From assembly GCA_030141605.1 (NCBI GenBank), contig JAQGDQ010001040.1, positions 22,780 through 68,280 of the forward strand: a stretch of 45,501 bases of DNA, given 5' to 3'. The translations under genes and the position numbers were made by a program. The first letter of the stretch is position 1, and each line of letters begins with the position of its first letter. The notes under the pieces were generated by a model. That model was not told where the DNA came from. It did not search any database and worked only from the letters and a program-made list of their open reading frames with translations. Shown here in pieces: positions 1-20,600 of this stretch. The stretch is from Tubiluchus corallicola (Eukaryota; Priapulida; Priapulimorpha; Priapulimorphida; Tubiluchidae).

Positions 1-157
1 ATGGCGGAAAAATTTTTGTTAAACAGCGTACAAGAACATTCGTTAAATAGTAATAATATCTATCATGTCAAATCAAATCACGTCTCAAAAACGTATTTTA
101 TGTAAAAAATATTAAATTATATAGTACACAAAAGTAATTTTCTTAAAGTAACTCTAC

Positions 158-241
158 CTTTCTTCTTTGAACTGCACTAGTTCGTGTAGTTGCACTAGCA
201 TCCTCTGCTGTTTCTACCATGAGGGTGCCACCCCACCTAAC
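158..241 (-). CDS. Possible third exon of the left-edge coiled-coil gene
   Basis: On the minus strand an acceptor (tttacagacag) is followed by 84 bases, open for 28 codons, and then by AAG|gtagag. The phase is 0 at both ends, so it would continue the 1720-1854 exon without a break. The residues (containing ETAEDASATTRTSAVQRRK) are polar and plausible for a linker. An open stretch of this length is not rare by chance, so this is only a candidate. Confidence 0.3.
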
Positions 242-1719
242 CTGTCTGTAAATCTAACTATGCTTTTAGCCCGCACCTGCCATGTTTGACTTGCATGTTT
301 CACCTCTTTTCTTAACCTCTAATACCATCAGCAGTTAGCGAGTTGCTTTTCTCAGCATTTATACTAGCCATGCTCACCCCAAACTTCTAGTATGTCGCTA
401 AAGACTTTTGGAAGTATATTATTCAAGACTTCAAGACTTTCTGATAGTTCAAAAGCAATTTTAGTATATGCAGCACACGTACTGTATAGCAGTACTCGAT
501 ACCGTGCTGGTGATAGTACAAAATGCTTAACGTAGCGACACCTCTGGATAAAAAAGAAAGCACCAAGAACTAATGCGTTTTAACAACGGGAAAGCAGAAA
601 AAAGTTTTGATGTTTTTTTTGGGGGGGGGGGTCAAAAAACATTAATACCAATTGACCTCGCAAAGCATGTCAACGTCTGATGAGATCAAGGGAAACATAT
701 TGTGGAGTTTCCACTTTGAAAACAGAAGCAGTGTGGAAATGACATGAAAATGTTTCTATTTTCAGGACACCAGAAAAGCAGGAACAACATTTTTCACCTC
801 AAAACAATAATTAGACCTGTGCAGTCATTTAAGTGAGCTAACTCGTTCAGTAGGCCTGCAATCCAAAGAGGAAGAAAATGTTTAAATGTTTCTTCAGTTT
901 CTTGTAAGCGACTCCCTTGTCCAATGGATGGCGTATATTTGCACAGTATACTACACAAAAGTGTTTACATTGCTACTGTGTCGGCATCTAATTAAATTAT
1001 TATTGAATTAATAGAAGCTAGTGTATCCAAAAGCTAAACAAACGTGGTTCAGCATTGTTACCAATGAAACTGTACAATCAGAGAATATGTTATCAGCCCT
1101 CTAACACATGCACCCGTGTCAGCGTCTATGTTAACACTTCGAATCTTAAACAGGGGGAGGGGTGATTTTGTAGGGCCCTGGGTTAGAGATACTGTGAGAC
1201 CCCGGCCACACCGGCCCCCGGCGACAAATAACAGAAGCATGAAAGTTGGATTCTTCAAATCACTTTAACTTTTACAACGTAATGCCAACGTTAGACCCAC
1301 ATAGATGGATGCAAGTCTAACATAACAAAAAGAGAAGAGACATTCTGAAATTTACAAAATTAGAATAAGTTTTTGAAATATGTTAAAAATAATGCGTACA
1401 AACTACCACTACTTCTCGGGACAGAAATGTGACCTCAATTCCTACAAAACTGTGTCTCTGTAATCAGGATTGCCAGTATAGCAGTACCAATGGGTTGGAA
1501 TAATGGACAAGAAAATAATTCCAGTGTATTATTATACTGTGTACTAATTAAATGTGCCCTTTTTAAAGAGATAATTCAGCATACTTCTACTCTAATTATT
1601 CAATAACTTCTTACAGGAAATTAATTCCACTTAATGTCTAGAGGGCCCCTCAGCTGGTCGAGCCCATACAGCCCTTGCCTCAATGCGGTATTGTAATAAG
1701 GATTTTGATAGTGTCTTAC
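242..1719. other. Intron of the left-edge gene, no feature of note
   Basis: This stretch holds no supported exon. It contains a T/G homopolymer run near 612-631 and a GC-richer patch at 1140-1225 with gggccctgggttagaga and gaccccggcc, which looks like a piece of an old dispersed repeat. Open frames here are short and show no family resemblance. Confidence 0.5.
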
Positions 1720-4700
1720 CAGTGACTGATTTTGCACATTGAGAAGCAAGCAGCGTTTTTCTAGCATAGACACTTCACTTTTCAGCTCCCGGATTCGCTT
1801 GAGTAGAATGGCTTCTCTTTTTTCAGCTGGCGTTTTCTCCACTTCAGCTTGTTTCTGCAATGAACAAATGCAAACAAAGGTCGTTGATGTTTGCTTAGTG
1901 ATCGCTAATCAAGCTAATTGCACTAATGATATGTTAAAAGTAATTAAAACACGTTAAACAAATCATTATTCGTTACCAAAACGCCTTGTTTGTTTTACCA
2001 AGCAAGGTACAGCAAACGTTTCAGAATACAATTGATTCGGTTTTCAGTAAAAAAAGGCAAAATTATTTAATTCACAGTCTATCGGGTGCCTTGACAGACA
2101 GACAAAGTCAAAATAAGTATTTATATTTGGTTGTTTATGGAATATGAAGGTTAACTAAACATCTTTATCATATGCTTACTGGGCAATGGATTTATTCAAT
2201 ATTCACTCCGGGAGGCCATACTACTTACAATATCTTTCACTGCGTGATGTCCATTTTTCTTAAAGAAAAATGTTTCTTGGAGTATAATTGAAGGGTAGTA
2301 TAGGCTAGTATAGGCTGCAGAGTAGGGCGCCCTGCTAAAAGATTTCCAAATATGTATATATATAAATGAGTATAATATTTTGACATTTTGCATTGCTGAA
2401 TAATTCCTTTTAGCTTAAAATAAAATTTAAACTTTAAAAAAGGAGGCCCGGAAGTCTGAAAACCCGGTTTTGAAAATGCGCCCCTGTTTAAGACCTTTTA
2501 TTTGAGATAAGACGCCTCAGTTTCGGGCCCTCGCGTAAATCACGGGGTCCCAGTCAATGTTTGTTTATCATCTTGCTGGTGAGTTAGAGGGTGGCTCCGT
2601 CCGAGGGGGTCCCACAATTTCATTAGCCTAGGGACCCAAAAAGATCCTAATCCGGCCCTGTATAGCCTCGTTCATGGGCATGTCTGACTTGTATGCCATG
2701 CAGAAGTATAAAATCAACAGCCTTAAGCTACGACTCCATGTGTGCGTAATGCGTGATCCGTATTCAACAGTTAACATTTTAACACGTGGAAGTGTTTCCT
2801 TGTGTACGTAATGCGTAATCCGTAATGCGTGATACGCACTCACTCAAACGTGATGGCTGTCGTCTGAATACGCATCACGCATTACGCGTACATGGAATCG
2901 TGCTTTACAGTCAAGATTGAATCCTCATCAAATGGGCTACTACTACGACTATGCACTTACACATGAGCAGCATTGTGGAATTAATTACTTCGTGGAACCA
3001 AATGAGTAGGCCTAGAGCAAACTAAGAAATTCCTCCTTTATTTAGAAGTAATATCGTCGAATGCGAAGACAATCTTTTTTCAAAGTCGTAATTTGCGTCA
3101 TAATTAAATTCCTGTATGCTTATATATATGTAGTTCTCCTATAGACTTATTATATTCATTGATTTCATACAGATACGCAGTCTGTGACACAGATGTTTAA
3201 AAACGAAGGTTAAGTGCAAACGCCAACAGATGTGCTAATTAATAAGCCTAATAACCTGCATGGTATCATTTCAGGAATAAAGTTAGTCCGGAATGTGAAG
3301 CATTGGATTACTTGCGGATGGAGTTTTTCTACCCAAATGCCTGGATAAATCATTTAGAGCGACATTTAATGTTGTCATGTAATCCGTTTCTTCGTGAATG
3401 TGTCATTTAGTAAAATCATTGCTATGGAATATCGTAAACATTCAGAATACAGAAGAACTTTACTGTGACGTCACAATACAAAAACTAGCTAAAAATATTA
3501 TTATATGAAGAACAAGAACGAAATAGACGGTTTCCGATTGTTTCGCAAACAAAAACTGGTTCTTGGACTTTTTGAACAATGAAATTTTCCAATTGTTATT
3601 TCAATTATATTGTTACATGGACATTGTTTGCAGAAATAAGATTATTATATATTAACTTTATATCGTTTGGATATTCCTACTTTAACTTTATATCCTTTAT
3701 TATAACTAATTTAGTAAAACTGAGAACCAGTTTATCTCATGCATGAATGTTAAGCCAGGCTTAGCTGTTAATAATTTTCGTAATGAATTTACTACGGAAA
3801 GTGAGACAATAAAATTATTACGATATCCGGAGCATTGAAGACCAGTTGTACAGGTTTTTCCCATCTCCTTCTTTGCATGCTGTTGGAAAGCTTTGGGTAA
3901 TGCATTCATAATTTTGAAGAACTCATTCTTTGACTGTCTTTATTCCACACCTGCGTCCATAGACCATTCGTACAGCTCATATTATCTGCATAATCGACAA
4001 AATTACACAATTGAAATTCATCGTGTTTGTTCACACATAAACTCCCGAGAAACTGTAGCCCTTCTGGTCACGTGATTCGCAAACTGGTCCATCAGATACA
4101 CTTCCATCACAGTACAGCGAAGTGAGGTTCAAACCGTTCAAGTTCACGTCTCTGCAAAAACTCGTAAGCATTTTCCTGATCTCTTAATTGGGAATTCCGC
4201 CGGGCTGTGTTAGTACTTCCAGAACAGCCACATATACGCGTTATGAAGTCCACATGGTTAATGCAAACATTGAGACCGTGGATGCCTTTCACGCTTATAG
4301 AATCACAAATAAAAATATCATGTACCACTGACTGCAGGCTAGGTTTTAATGTACAAGTTTGGCTTCTATAACTTTTCCAGATGTCTGCATAACCTCTGAT
4401 CAGACGTCAGTGTTTATGGCCAATGTAGTTTATACAATGGTGAGCATTGTAAACGTCTTGATTTACAAGAAAGAGACGTGGCATAAGCTTAAAGGAAAGG
4501 GAAGTCACTTAGCATGTTGAGTTTATTTTAATGTTGCGACTTAAACTTTGAAAAATATAACAAAGAAATTTGTAACAAAACTGTCTGCAAAGCGTAAAGT
4601 TAATTTGTATTACCGCTGTATAGGCGATGGTAGCCGACACTTTCACTTGTAAAAATTATGACGTAGCTGGTGTACTCCGTGACTTTTCGTAAGCGTATCG

Positions 4701-5370
4701 TGTTTTTCCGTAAGCCCGTGTTATTTAAGCTAATGAAACTTCTGAAGCTCACTTGACGTTCATGCAAAAATATCACAAAATTAGCTAATTTCTTGCAAAA
4801 AATAATTATACTTTTAATGAAAATTTCTCTTCCTTCTTCTGTCTACTTTTCTCTAGTCGATGAATGACGTCATTGGTGGTAGAATGTGCTTTCAAAATGG
4901 GAGCCTCCGAGCGTGAAATGATCGCGACTTTAAAGAGATTTTACTAATTTACTAATTACTAATTAACTACTTAGATGCTCATCACGCTTTTATTACTAAA
5001 TCCTGCTAACAATTTTCGTGAACAATGAAGTAAACTTAACTTCCCAGAAGACTTAGCCTTTTTTTAATAAACCGTCAGAATTTCTGGATTCATATTGAAT
5101 TTACGATTCATGGATCCATTCTTTTACTGAAAACTTCTAAATTAGGACCTACTTTACACCAACAAGCCAAATTGTGCCTAGGCGTTTTAAGTTTGACCTA
5201 ATGGCCTAAAGTATAGGCCTTCACATCGGCCTATAATAGGCACATAAGCCAAAAAATGAGGAAAAGTAGGCAAATGAACAGCAGTTTGTACATTACATTT
5301 GCATTACCTTTTCACCAGCATTGGATTCAGATGACCTTGAACTCGGTGGGGTGAGTGACGCAGATTCCAT
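1720..5370 (-). CDS. Unrecognised coiled-coil protein gene, 5' coding part (two exons)
   Basis: Two exons join in phase. Exon 1 (5370 to 5308) starts with ATG and encodes 21 residues rich in Ser, Pro and Glu, beginning MESASLTPP; it ends AAG|gtaatg. Exon 2 (1854 to 1720, acceptor attgcag) encodes 45 residues with a heptad-like pattern of charged and Leu residues, including KRIRELKSEVSMLEKR, and ends CTG|gtaaga. Both junctions are phase 0, so the frame stays open for 66 residues. A low-complexity start followed by a coiled coil is typical of cytoskeletal or centrosomal proteins, but I do not recognise the family. The gene runs off the left edge. A noncoding first exon may lie near 7250. The residues are seen in the sequence; that this is an expressed gene is inferred from splice signals, phase and composition. 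Confidence 0.6.
1855..5307. other. First coding intron of the left-edge gene
   Basis: This 3.4-kb intron contains a palindromic DNA element at 2726-2904 and an old repeat fragment near 2440-2660 ending in taatccggccctg; a similar phrase, taatccggcattg, recurs at 5881-5895. Apart from these I see nothing. An open frame at 4107-4328 was considered as an exon and rejected on phase. Confidence 0.5.
2726..2904. mobile_element. Palindromic Harbinger-like MITE
   Basis: The two ends form a long imperfect inverted repeat. The left arm reads inward as ctccatgtgtgcgtaatgcg and the complement of the right arm as ttccatgtacgcgtaatgcg, and both continue into tgatNcgtattca. The element starts AGC, ends GCT, and is flanked on each side by TTA (2723-2725 and 2905-2907), the TWA-type 3-bp duplication made by PIF/Harbinger transposases. 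Copies of cgtaatgcg also occur between the arms. At 179 bp it has no coding capacity. The superfamily is inferred from the duplication only. Confidence 0.55.
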
Positions 5371-7249
5371 AACTCAAAACAAAATTCGAGCTTGAACGCT
5401 TATGCAGTTTTTCTTCAAGCTTTTTACCTACTGAATAAAGTGATTTTGTTAATATACCTATAAAGAATAATGTTGGCAAATAATGTTAGAATACCATTAA
5501 GCAAAATAAGCATGTGCTTAGGACCTCGGTGGAAAAGGTGCTCAAGCAGTTTTTTCAAGTCGAATAATTAGACAAAAGTAAAATATACCCGAAGTTTGTG
5601 ACTATTTCTGTGTTTGCTTAAACGGCACGGATTGGTATCGAAATTCTGCCTACTGAACAGTCTGATCTACTCACTGCCCATATGATGACATTAATTGATT
5701 ATGTAATATCGCCTCTGTATTTTTTATCTAATATCACCTTTTTAACCAAAATAAGCTTTACATAAATCATACTGCAAGTTTTTTGTATCGATCTCATTTT
5801 ATACTTTAGTATTGTTATTATTCTAAATTACACTTATATGGGTACTATAATTTTTTCAGTGCCTAGGGGCTCTTGAGGTCTTAATCCGGCATTGTTATAA
5901 ACTCTTACGCCTGGAGAAAATTCAAAGTTTAAACTAATATTGCAAATTTTTTGCACTTTCTAATTTAGTATTGCTTTCATGTGCGTTGATAAATATGCTC
6001 GATTTCGTACAATGACTTGATACAGTATGGACTGTGATTTCACGAGACCTGCACGACGTAAACTTCTGCAAATGAAATGTCAGAGTATCTCTGCTGTGTC
6101 TTTAGCACAACTGATCCGAAAAACAGAAGGTTTGGGGTTCCAGTCCCTTGGAGTGCATTTATCTGATAGCTCTGAGACAGATGGATAGACAAAACATACA
6201 GCCATTAGCTATTATAGTAATCATGTTACTAAACGCCGTCTTGCCATAGACCAAGAGGAATATAATATTATAGTCCTAATATCAATTTTTTTGTCAGTGA
6301 AGTTGTGCACTCTGTGAACTCTATTTTGACTGTAACATAACATACGACTCTTAGTGTTTAAGTATTTTAATAATAAAATTAGCAATTATTACCAGAATTA
6401 CTCCACAGACAACAAGAGAAGAAGCTTTCTATGTGAATGAATATGAAACAGTAGTATGCGCTTTGTTAAATGATGTGCTTTATGGTCTAGAAAAGAAAGG
6501 TTTTTGTTTTTACTTGCAAAGAAGAACTGCTGTGTATAGTGGTATGTGTGCGTTAAGCACTCCTAGGTAGTAATAATAGGCTTACTTTACATTTTTGCAT
6601 AGTTACTGTGCAACATGTTTCGTTTTTTCTGGGTTTCTTTTTGTTAATCTGCCTATTTATATATTAACTAATTAAACTGCATTTACGTGTCTATTGTAAG
6701 CATGTATGTTCTAATAAATGATAATAATAATAGTTATTGCAGACAATTACTATGAATGTTATCAGAGTTATCATAAACACGACATAAACACGAAATAGTA
6801 GTTATTGTGAGAACGTTGTTGCCAACTTACCCAAATCGATTTTTCAAAAACAGAAATAATACGCAATGCTAAATTAATTCTGACAAACGCACGTGATTTC
6901 CAAAACACGTAAAACTGTTTCTACCTGCTGGCTGCTGTCACTTAAAGACGTAGCGATGTACATAATTAAACTGATTATAAGTGATGTACGTATAAAATGA
7001 ATGTAAATCACTTATCAGTAACTAAGTCAAGCAACTCACATAATTCGTTTTGCTTAAACCGTTAATCGTACTACACCACTAGCAATAATGGACCTTATAA
7101 CGCATATATTCATGAAACAGGTTTTTGCTATTATCGAGCATCCGTGGGTCTATCACCCGATTGTGATATCCACACGAACACGAGAACACACAACAACGAA
7201 CACAAGAACAATTTTAAACAGTTTCTTTTTTGTGTTAAAAGAAACTTAC

Positions 7250-7330
7250 CTGTTAAGTTTGTGATAAGACGTTCGCTTACAAAAACCAATACTTTCACGT
7301 AATCAACTCGTATTTAAAGGTTGGAATAAA
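7250..7330 (-). other. Possible noncoding 5' exon of the left-edge gene
   Basis: On the minus strand the sequence CTTAACAG|gtaagt at 7250 is a near-perfect splice donor. No coding frame enters it. It lies 1.9 kb upstream of the ATG at 5370, whose own upstream edge (tttgttttgag, then TT-ATGG) could be a 3' splice site. The upper limit given here is arbitrary because no transcription start can be read from the sequence. Confidence 0.25.
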
Positions 7331-8814
7331 AGCGCTTACATTTGTACATAATGAATAGTAATCGTTGTTAGTGCAACGGAGCAATAACCTGTGAAATTTC
7401 ACAGTCGCGTATGCCGGATGTAACTACTTGTAACTAGAAAAATGTTTCCATTTGAGCAATAATTATTAACCAGTTGAAGTCTATTTGATTTTCCTTGTTT
7501 TCTAGATCAACAGCAAAGTGGATTATCGTTTAAGTACGCAGCAGGAATGAACAACAGAGAAAGTGTTGAAAAGATCTTGAAACTTATCTAGGGCATATTA
7601 GGATGTTAGTTAGAAGCAATTTAGTGCTGCTTCTGAATTCGACGAGTTAAATGGACTAACAAATGAATAAGGCAAATAGGGCATAGCCAGTAAAAAAAGC
7701 ACAGTAAATATTCTAATATATCTATTACTTTAGTCTTTTTACGTGTTACGTACCAAGTTGCAGTGGATTAAATGTCCGTTTGCCTTGACCTATTACAATT
7801 CATATACCCGTCCTTACATACTGAATTTTAAAAACATTTACAAATTTCTGAAAATTACAAACATTATCGAATTACCACGAAGTGCTTTACCATATAGGAT
7901 GGTTTTGCTGAAGCCGCATTTAGAAGATAAATATACATGTTATTCTGTTGACATTGTTCAATATATCTTTGTCAATAAAATTAATCCACCTGTAATGAGA
8001 ACGCACTTTAATTAAGTCAAACTTGCACAGGTGGTGAACTACAGGCCAGCATGCTGATACAATTGTTTTTTTTACTGTTGTCTTTCTTACGTTGTTGCTC
8101 ATAATTCACTTTCGTTATAAAAAAAGTTACTAAGAGTAACTAATGGTAATGTACTGTAGTTAGTGAGCGTATTGCACTGTTACACAGGTACTACTCTTCT
8201 CATAACAAAGCACAAGCAAAGACGAACACTGCAAGGCAACATATTATAAAGCAAACTATCAATCCTTCGTTGATGTTGGTATCTTTAATTGACTTAATGT
8301 CAACTTCAACTTTTATTTCACGAAAACAGACCAACACACATAATCATACATTTGATATAAATTACGCTGCACTGATGTTGTTGACAGACTAAGGACAAAC
8401 ACTTTTGTGGAAATATACTTTCCAGTGCTCCCCAATGTTCATTATTCTTAAATAGAAGTGCATCAAATTGCCATTTTTACAAGCTGTTTAGGTACATTGT
8501 AACAGTTCTATCAAAGTGCTTGACTTTTGAGAACCATTTCAACAAAATACAGAAACATGGTGCCAAATGCTCGGTTACCCTGTGCTAGATCCGCCTCAAC
8601 CAGCATCAATTGTCCTCTCTAGCAGGTGTTACCAAGTTATGCTGTGTCATCAAAGACAAATTACTGTCTGCTTTATTTGGATAGATGACTTCAACAATGT
8701 AATTCAATTTAGATAGGTTTTGTTTATGTAACACTTCTCTGTACATGGTCGCACGAAAACAAAAAGGGGACTTGTTAAAAGAAAATAACAAAATTAAAAA
8801 CGGAAATGTTCAAC

Positions 8815-8820
8815 TTTATT
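8815..8820 (-). terminator. Candidate distal poly(A) signal for RPAIN
   Basis: AATAAA on the minus strand, followed within about 30 bases by a T-rich stretch. It would give a 3' UTR of about 1.45 kb. A nearer AATAAA at 9894-9899 is an alternative. Confidence 0.3.
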
Positions 8821-10270
8821 TGAATAAATCACAGCATGGATAAAACAATAAATTCACAACACTACATTAATTTTACATTTTGTACCATTTACATTCAAAT
8901 TATAAATACTGTATTGTAAATTTTAAACTCATCGGGCAACATAGACTCTTTGCAAAAAGCAGAACATGTTAGCATTTCAACGATTATGTTTCTAGATTGC
9001 AGTAATGGTAATCTCAATATCTTGCGAGAATGAAATAACACAAAATTTACACCACTGTACAGTATCCACTGTCAAAAATTGAAAAAGCTTGGACTAGTGT
9101 AATTTAAACATGATTTTCATTCACTGCTTAATTAATGCAGAAAGTTTAACATGTAGGTAGCTGTTCAAACTTCAGGCAAGTAATGTCGTTTCTATTTAAA
9201 GAATTAATGACTGGGTTATTAATAGACATTAATTAATTCTGACAGCAAGAGACAGACAGTTTCATTTTAATTGCTCTTCTATAGAAGCAAAAACGACTTG
9301 ATATCATTACAGAAAAAGTCCAAAAACTTAATTAGTGATTTACGTGAAATTGTATGTCATGTCAGTTTGACTAGACAAGACAGATTGTAATTAAACATCA
9401 ACCTAAGAACAGTTCATTAAAGACAGCAAACAAAAAGATTTTCAATTATGATAAGGAAAATTATATTTCAAGCTGCCGCATGAAACTAGTGAAATTAGAT
9501 TTGATGGGATGAGAAAACTAGCAAAATAGCAAAAAAACAAGTTAAATGTTATAAAAAGAAAAGAAAGGCATATTCACATTTTGCAGCAATGTCTGATATG
9601 TACGTAGTCGATGACTTTGTTTGAGAAGTTCATAGTTATTGACATGGCTAATGGAAACTGTGTCTCTGCAGTGCATGCAAGTGCAAATAGTTACACTGGA
9701 AACAATAGCAACTGTCTATATACTTATAATAGTTATTAAAAAGGAGCATTTTGGACTAGACATTGTAGTGTGTCAACAATCTTGCAAAAAATGGAAAGTA
9801 GGTTAATAAAGGTTATTGATGACACAAATATAGTTATTAAACTATTGTTCAGTAGAGAGCATCCTAGTACAGTAGAATAAAACAGACGAAAATTTTATTA
9901 AGAAAAGATGCAAAAGAAAATTTTCAGTCTTTTACTCGACATCAAAACTATTAAAGCTGTTATGTGCTGATCTGCCTTTATATGAAAACTAAAGACAAGA
10001 TATAAATAAAAATGCCAGCAAATAATAGACACTTTGAACACATAAATTGCAAATAAAAATGAGCATAGTTTATGAAACGGTAATAGTAACACCAAGGATA
10101 AAAAACAGAAACATAATGAGATGACTTTAATCAAGCTCTATATATTTCACAATGAAATGCAACACTAATCCACGTAGTCCACTAGAACAGACGAAAGAAC
10201 ATGACAGACTTTTTTGATCGTGATCATGGCAGCCTCCATCAGGAGCGGCATTAAAACGTCGAAGTCAAGT

Positions 10271-17411
<7,141 letters not shown>

Positions 17412-17600
17412 GTTGAAATTTTCTGCACAAACAAGCTGGGAAATCTTCGATTTTTACCTAACACTAGCACTTTGCCTGCATTGCTGAAATGGTAGAATTA
17501 AATTTTGATGTTATAGTATTACACTAAAATTGCAATGTGAAACAATTGTTCGGTTATTTTCCGAAGACATGACTTTAACAGTCATTGAAGTAAACCAGAA
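17412..17600. promoter_or_regulatory. Presumed bidirectional promoter of RPAIN and B3GNTL1
   Basis: Only 189 bp separate the two divergent ATGs, so both 5' UTRs and the core promoters must fit here unless noncoding exons exist upstream. The interval is AT-rich, with no clear TATA box at a fixed distance and no GC island. An upstream ATG at 17569, out of frame with B3GNTL1, lies in it. The function is inferred from the spacing. Confidence 0.55.
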
Positions 17601-20600
17601 ATGGAGGTTATTGATTGCAAAGTACTTGTAGTAAGTGGTTTTTAGTTATATGACTTGGATGAAATTTTAGTTGCATTACAATATTTTATCCATGAATAGT
17701 TTACTTTGATAGTTTTTATCCAAAGCATTGTCAATAAACATTTATAACTACATTACAATAATCGTAAGGCATTACTGCAGCGAACAAAGCAGAAAACTTA
17801 CAGGCATAGGTAGTGTATTGCTGCAATAAACAAAGCAGAACAATTAAAGTTTCACTAAATCAGCTCAGGCCGATAACATAAACTCATATTCGTAGAAGCC
17901 TGAGCAGAAGGGCAAAACGGAAAGAAAAAGTGCAGACTGTGCAGAGATAAAAATAAACAAGGAGAATGAAACTCCAGGGAGAATGAATACCATACCTTAT
18001 CCATAGAAACAAGGACCTAGGTAGTAACGGTATAAGCGGTCCTCTCTCAAAATTAATGCCTTTTGAATTTATCACAGACCTGCCAACTCTCACGCATTAG
18101 GCATTTTAAGCCTTTTACACGTGCACACGCATCAAATTTCATTTCTCACGCATTCCACAACTTCACACGCAAGTTTACAAATCACCTGGTTTGAATGGCT
18201 TCCTTTGCCGTCAGTAGCAAGCACAACATAATTAGTCGCACTACTTTCAATAACATGCGTAGCAGCATTCACGAATCTAACAATGTGTATTACGCTAACG
18301 TGTATTACAATTACTGAAAATTAAGCACTTTTGGCTGCCATTCTCCAGCTTTTTTCATGTGTACAAAAGAACACAATTATTTATATATAGCATGGTGAAT
18401 TCCAAAACAGCATAAGAAAGCTCACAGGTACCCAAAAAATTACCTTATAATTTTTTTATCTTTTTGCTCCAATTTTCTGATAATTTGACTTTGATACCCA
18501 AAATAGCAAAAATTTCTGTGTCATAATTTGACCCCTCCCCGACCCTTGCCAAGGGCAAGAGGAGCCCTAGACTTCCTGTATCTCATTCACTCACTCATAT
18601 CTATCTCACTGAAGTACTGAAGTGAATGGTTAGCAGCTATGCTGTCGACTGGTCTTACTTACCAATTACCTTGAAATATCATTGATGAATTTAGTCACAG
18701 TGATTCTCCTCGATACGTAAAGTTGATGGTGCATTTAGTTGTTGGCAATTTGTAACGTCTATTTGTAATGTACACTAAAACCACAAAAAAAGATAGAAAA
18801 GGATTGGCCTGTGAGTAGGAAAAATATGTTTTACAGTAGGGAAAATACAGCCCATTGGCAAACAGCTGTACCTAGAGGCCATACGGTCAGACATTAACTA
18901 TTTCAATCACATGCCTGTTATGGTACTACTTTTGATTGAGTGACAAATCGGTCTGCACCACTGCGTATTTGTATCATTAAGATCAGTGTTATTTGCTAAC
19001 TCATTTCAACTTGTTCAACAGTGCTTAAAACAGCAAGTTGAATGCTTTGCTTTAATTTGTATTTTAGTCTATTATCATCCCGATTTATAATGCTGCCCAG
19101 TGGCTAGATGATACACTTTCGTCTGTGTGTGCTCAGGACTTTGATGGAAATTTGGAGCTCTCGGTCTTTAATGATGGTTCTACGGTAAGGGGAAGCTTTC
19201 TATAGCCTTGGTTATATGCTTATATTATTTACATGCCGTAGTTTAGCTGTATTTACAGGATAATGTAGGAAAACAGACTATTTTTACTTGAATAAAGCGA
19301 AATATGCTTTTTGAGAACTGACCAAAAGCATAAGTATACTCCTCATTTTCCATATCAACGTCAGTTTCTGGTTCCTATACAATGGTTAGAACTGTCGAGA
19401 TCTAACTCAGACCTCAATCAAGATTCTTCTCACTAATGTAAAACAAGGATACCTAAACTGAATCATGGATGTTATAATAAAAATAATTACTTTATGCCAA
19501 ACCTTTTAAAATCTTGAAATTCATTTTACTCCACATGAATTTGTTGGCAAACTCATAGTGTTTATAACTCCTTAATTGCAAACTTGGAAAGAAAGTTAAG
19601 AAACTTAAAACAGCTGAGCCAAGTGCTATTCGAGTTAAAAGCAATGAAATTCAAGTTAATGAAATTTGCCGCTAATGAGCATAAAGAAAAATTGTGATTC
19701 AATTTCTGTCATCAAATAATTGTGAAGAGCCTCATTGATGTTTGCTGTTAACAGTTTTAACCAAATTTAAAGATTAAAATTATGAATTTCCATAATACCT
19801 TCAAAAATCATACTCTAGTCTACTTCATGTCTTTCAATGCTGTTCATTTTCTTAGTTCTGTTTTCTTGCGGCATGTGATGACATTGCTCACTTGCATTTT
19901 TTGTTTCTACTTCAGTTGTATGATAAGTCAATAAAGGTTAACTTAAGCAGTGATTTTCGTTTCTTGTTCTTTTTCCTTTATTCACCTCAAAAAAGTATAG
20001 AGCATTGTGTTTATGCATCGTCATTCTTTTCATTTTCTTGTACTGGAATTTTTTGTTCGTTTATTTCCTATTTAACAGCAATGCATGGAGTACATTTCTG
20101 AACAACTAAAACCGTGTTTAGTTGAACTGCACATGCATTTTTTTGTGCACTAACTAGAGCTAACAAGAAAGTCTTTGTTCAGTTTGAGTTTATCAATAGT
20201 GAGTTTACATGTAAAGACAGTGGGGTTGCCACCACTCCTGATTTGGCTCGGAGTCTCCTGAAATTCAGCCGTCCGTACTTCGGTCAGATTTTTGAAAAAT
20301 TCTGAAATCTCCTGATTTTGACCATTGCAGTGAAATTTAAGTTTAAGTGGAAAAAGGGAAATACATTGACACGTTAAGAACTAAGCTGAAAACAGTGGAA
20401 TCTCTCTTAAGTAAAATAGTAAACTTATTAAATTAAGTTTAAACAGTTACGTGATCATTTAAAGCCGTCTACATTTTTGACAACTTTTGCTGCAGCGATG
20501 AGCGCTCCAGTGCAAGCATTCTTCCGGTTTATCTTCCATGCACACAACATGAAATGATTCCAGAAATCTCAAAAACGTAAGAAATGCATTGGGACTGGGA

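Larger units (their letters stand above)
5371..10270. other. Intergenic region between the left-edge gene and RPAIN
   Basis: I see no coding exon in these 4.9 kb. The left part holds the upstream region of the left-edge gene; the right part is the 3' flank of RPAIN. Minus-strand AATAAA signals stand at 9894-9899 and 8815-8820; the latter is followed by a T-rich stretch, so the RPAIN 3' UTR could be 0.4 to 1.5 kb long. Short AGGCCTA-type runs occur just left of this stretch (5176-5236). Open frames at 7743-8015, 8606-8791 and 9898-10134 have random-looking composition. Confidence 0.5.

Noticed and set aside
4107-4328. Possible coiled-coil exon on the minus strand (QLRDQENAYEFLQRREL)
   Set aside because: The only plausible acceptor would need a phase-1 upstream exon, but both neighbouring exons of the left gene are phase 0, and the frame ends in a stop without a good donor.
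18069-18560. Possible DNA element starting cctgccaactctcacgca
   Set aside because: No opposite terminal repeat or target-site duplication was visible.
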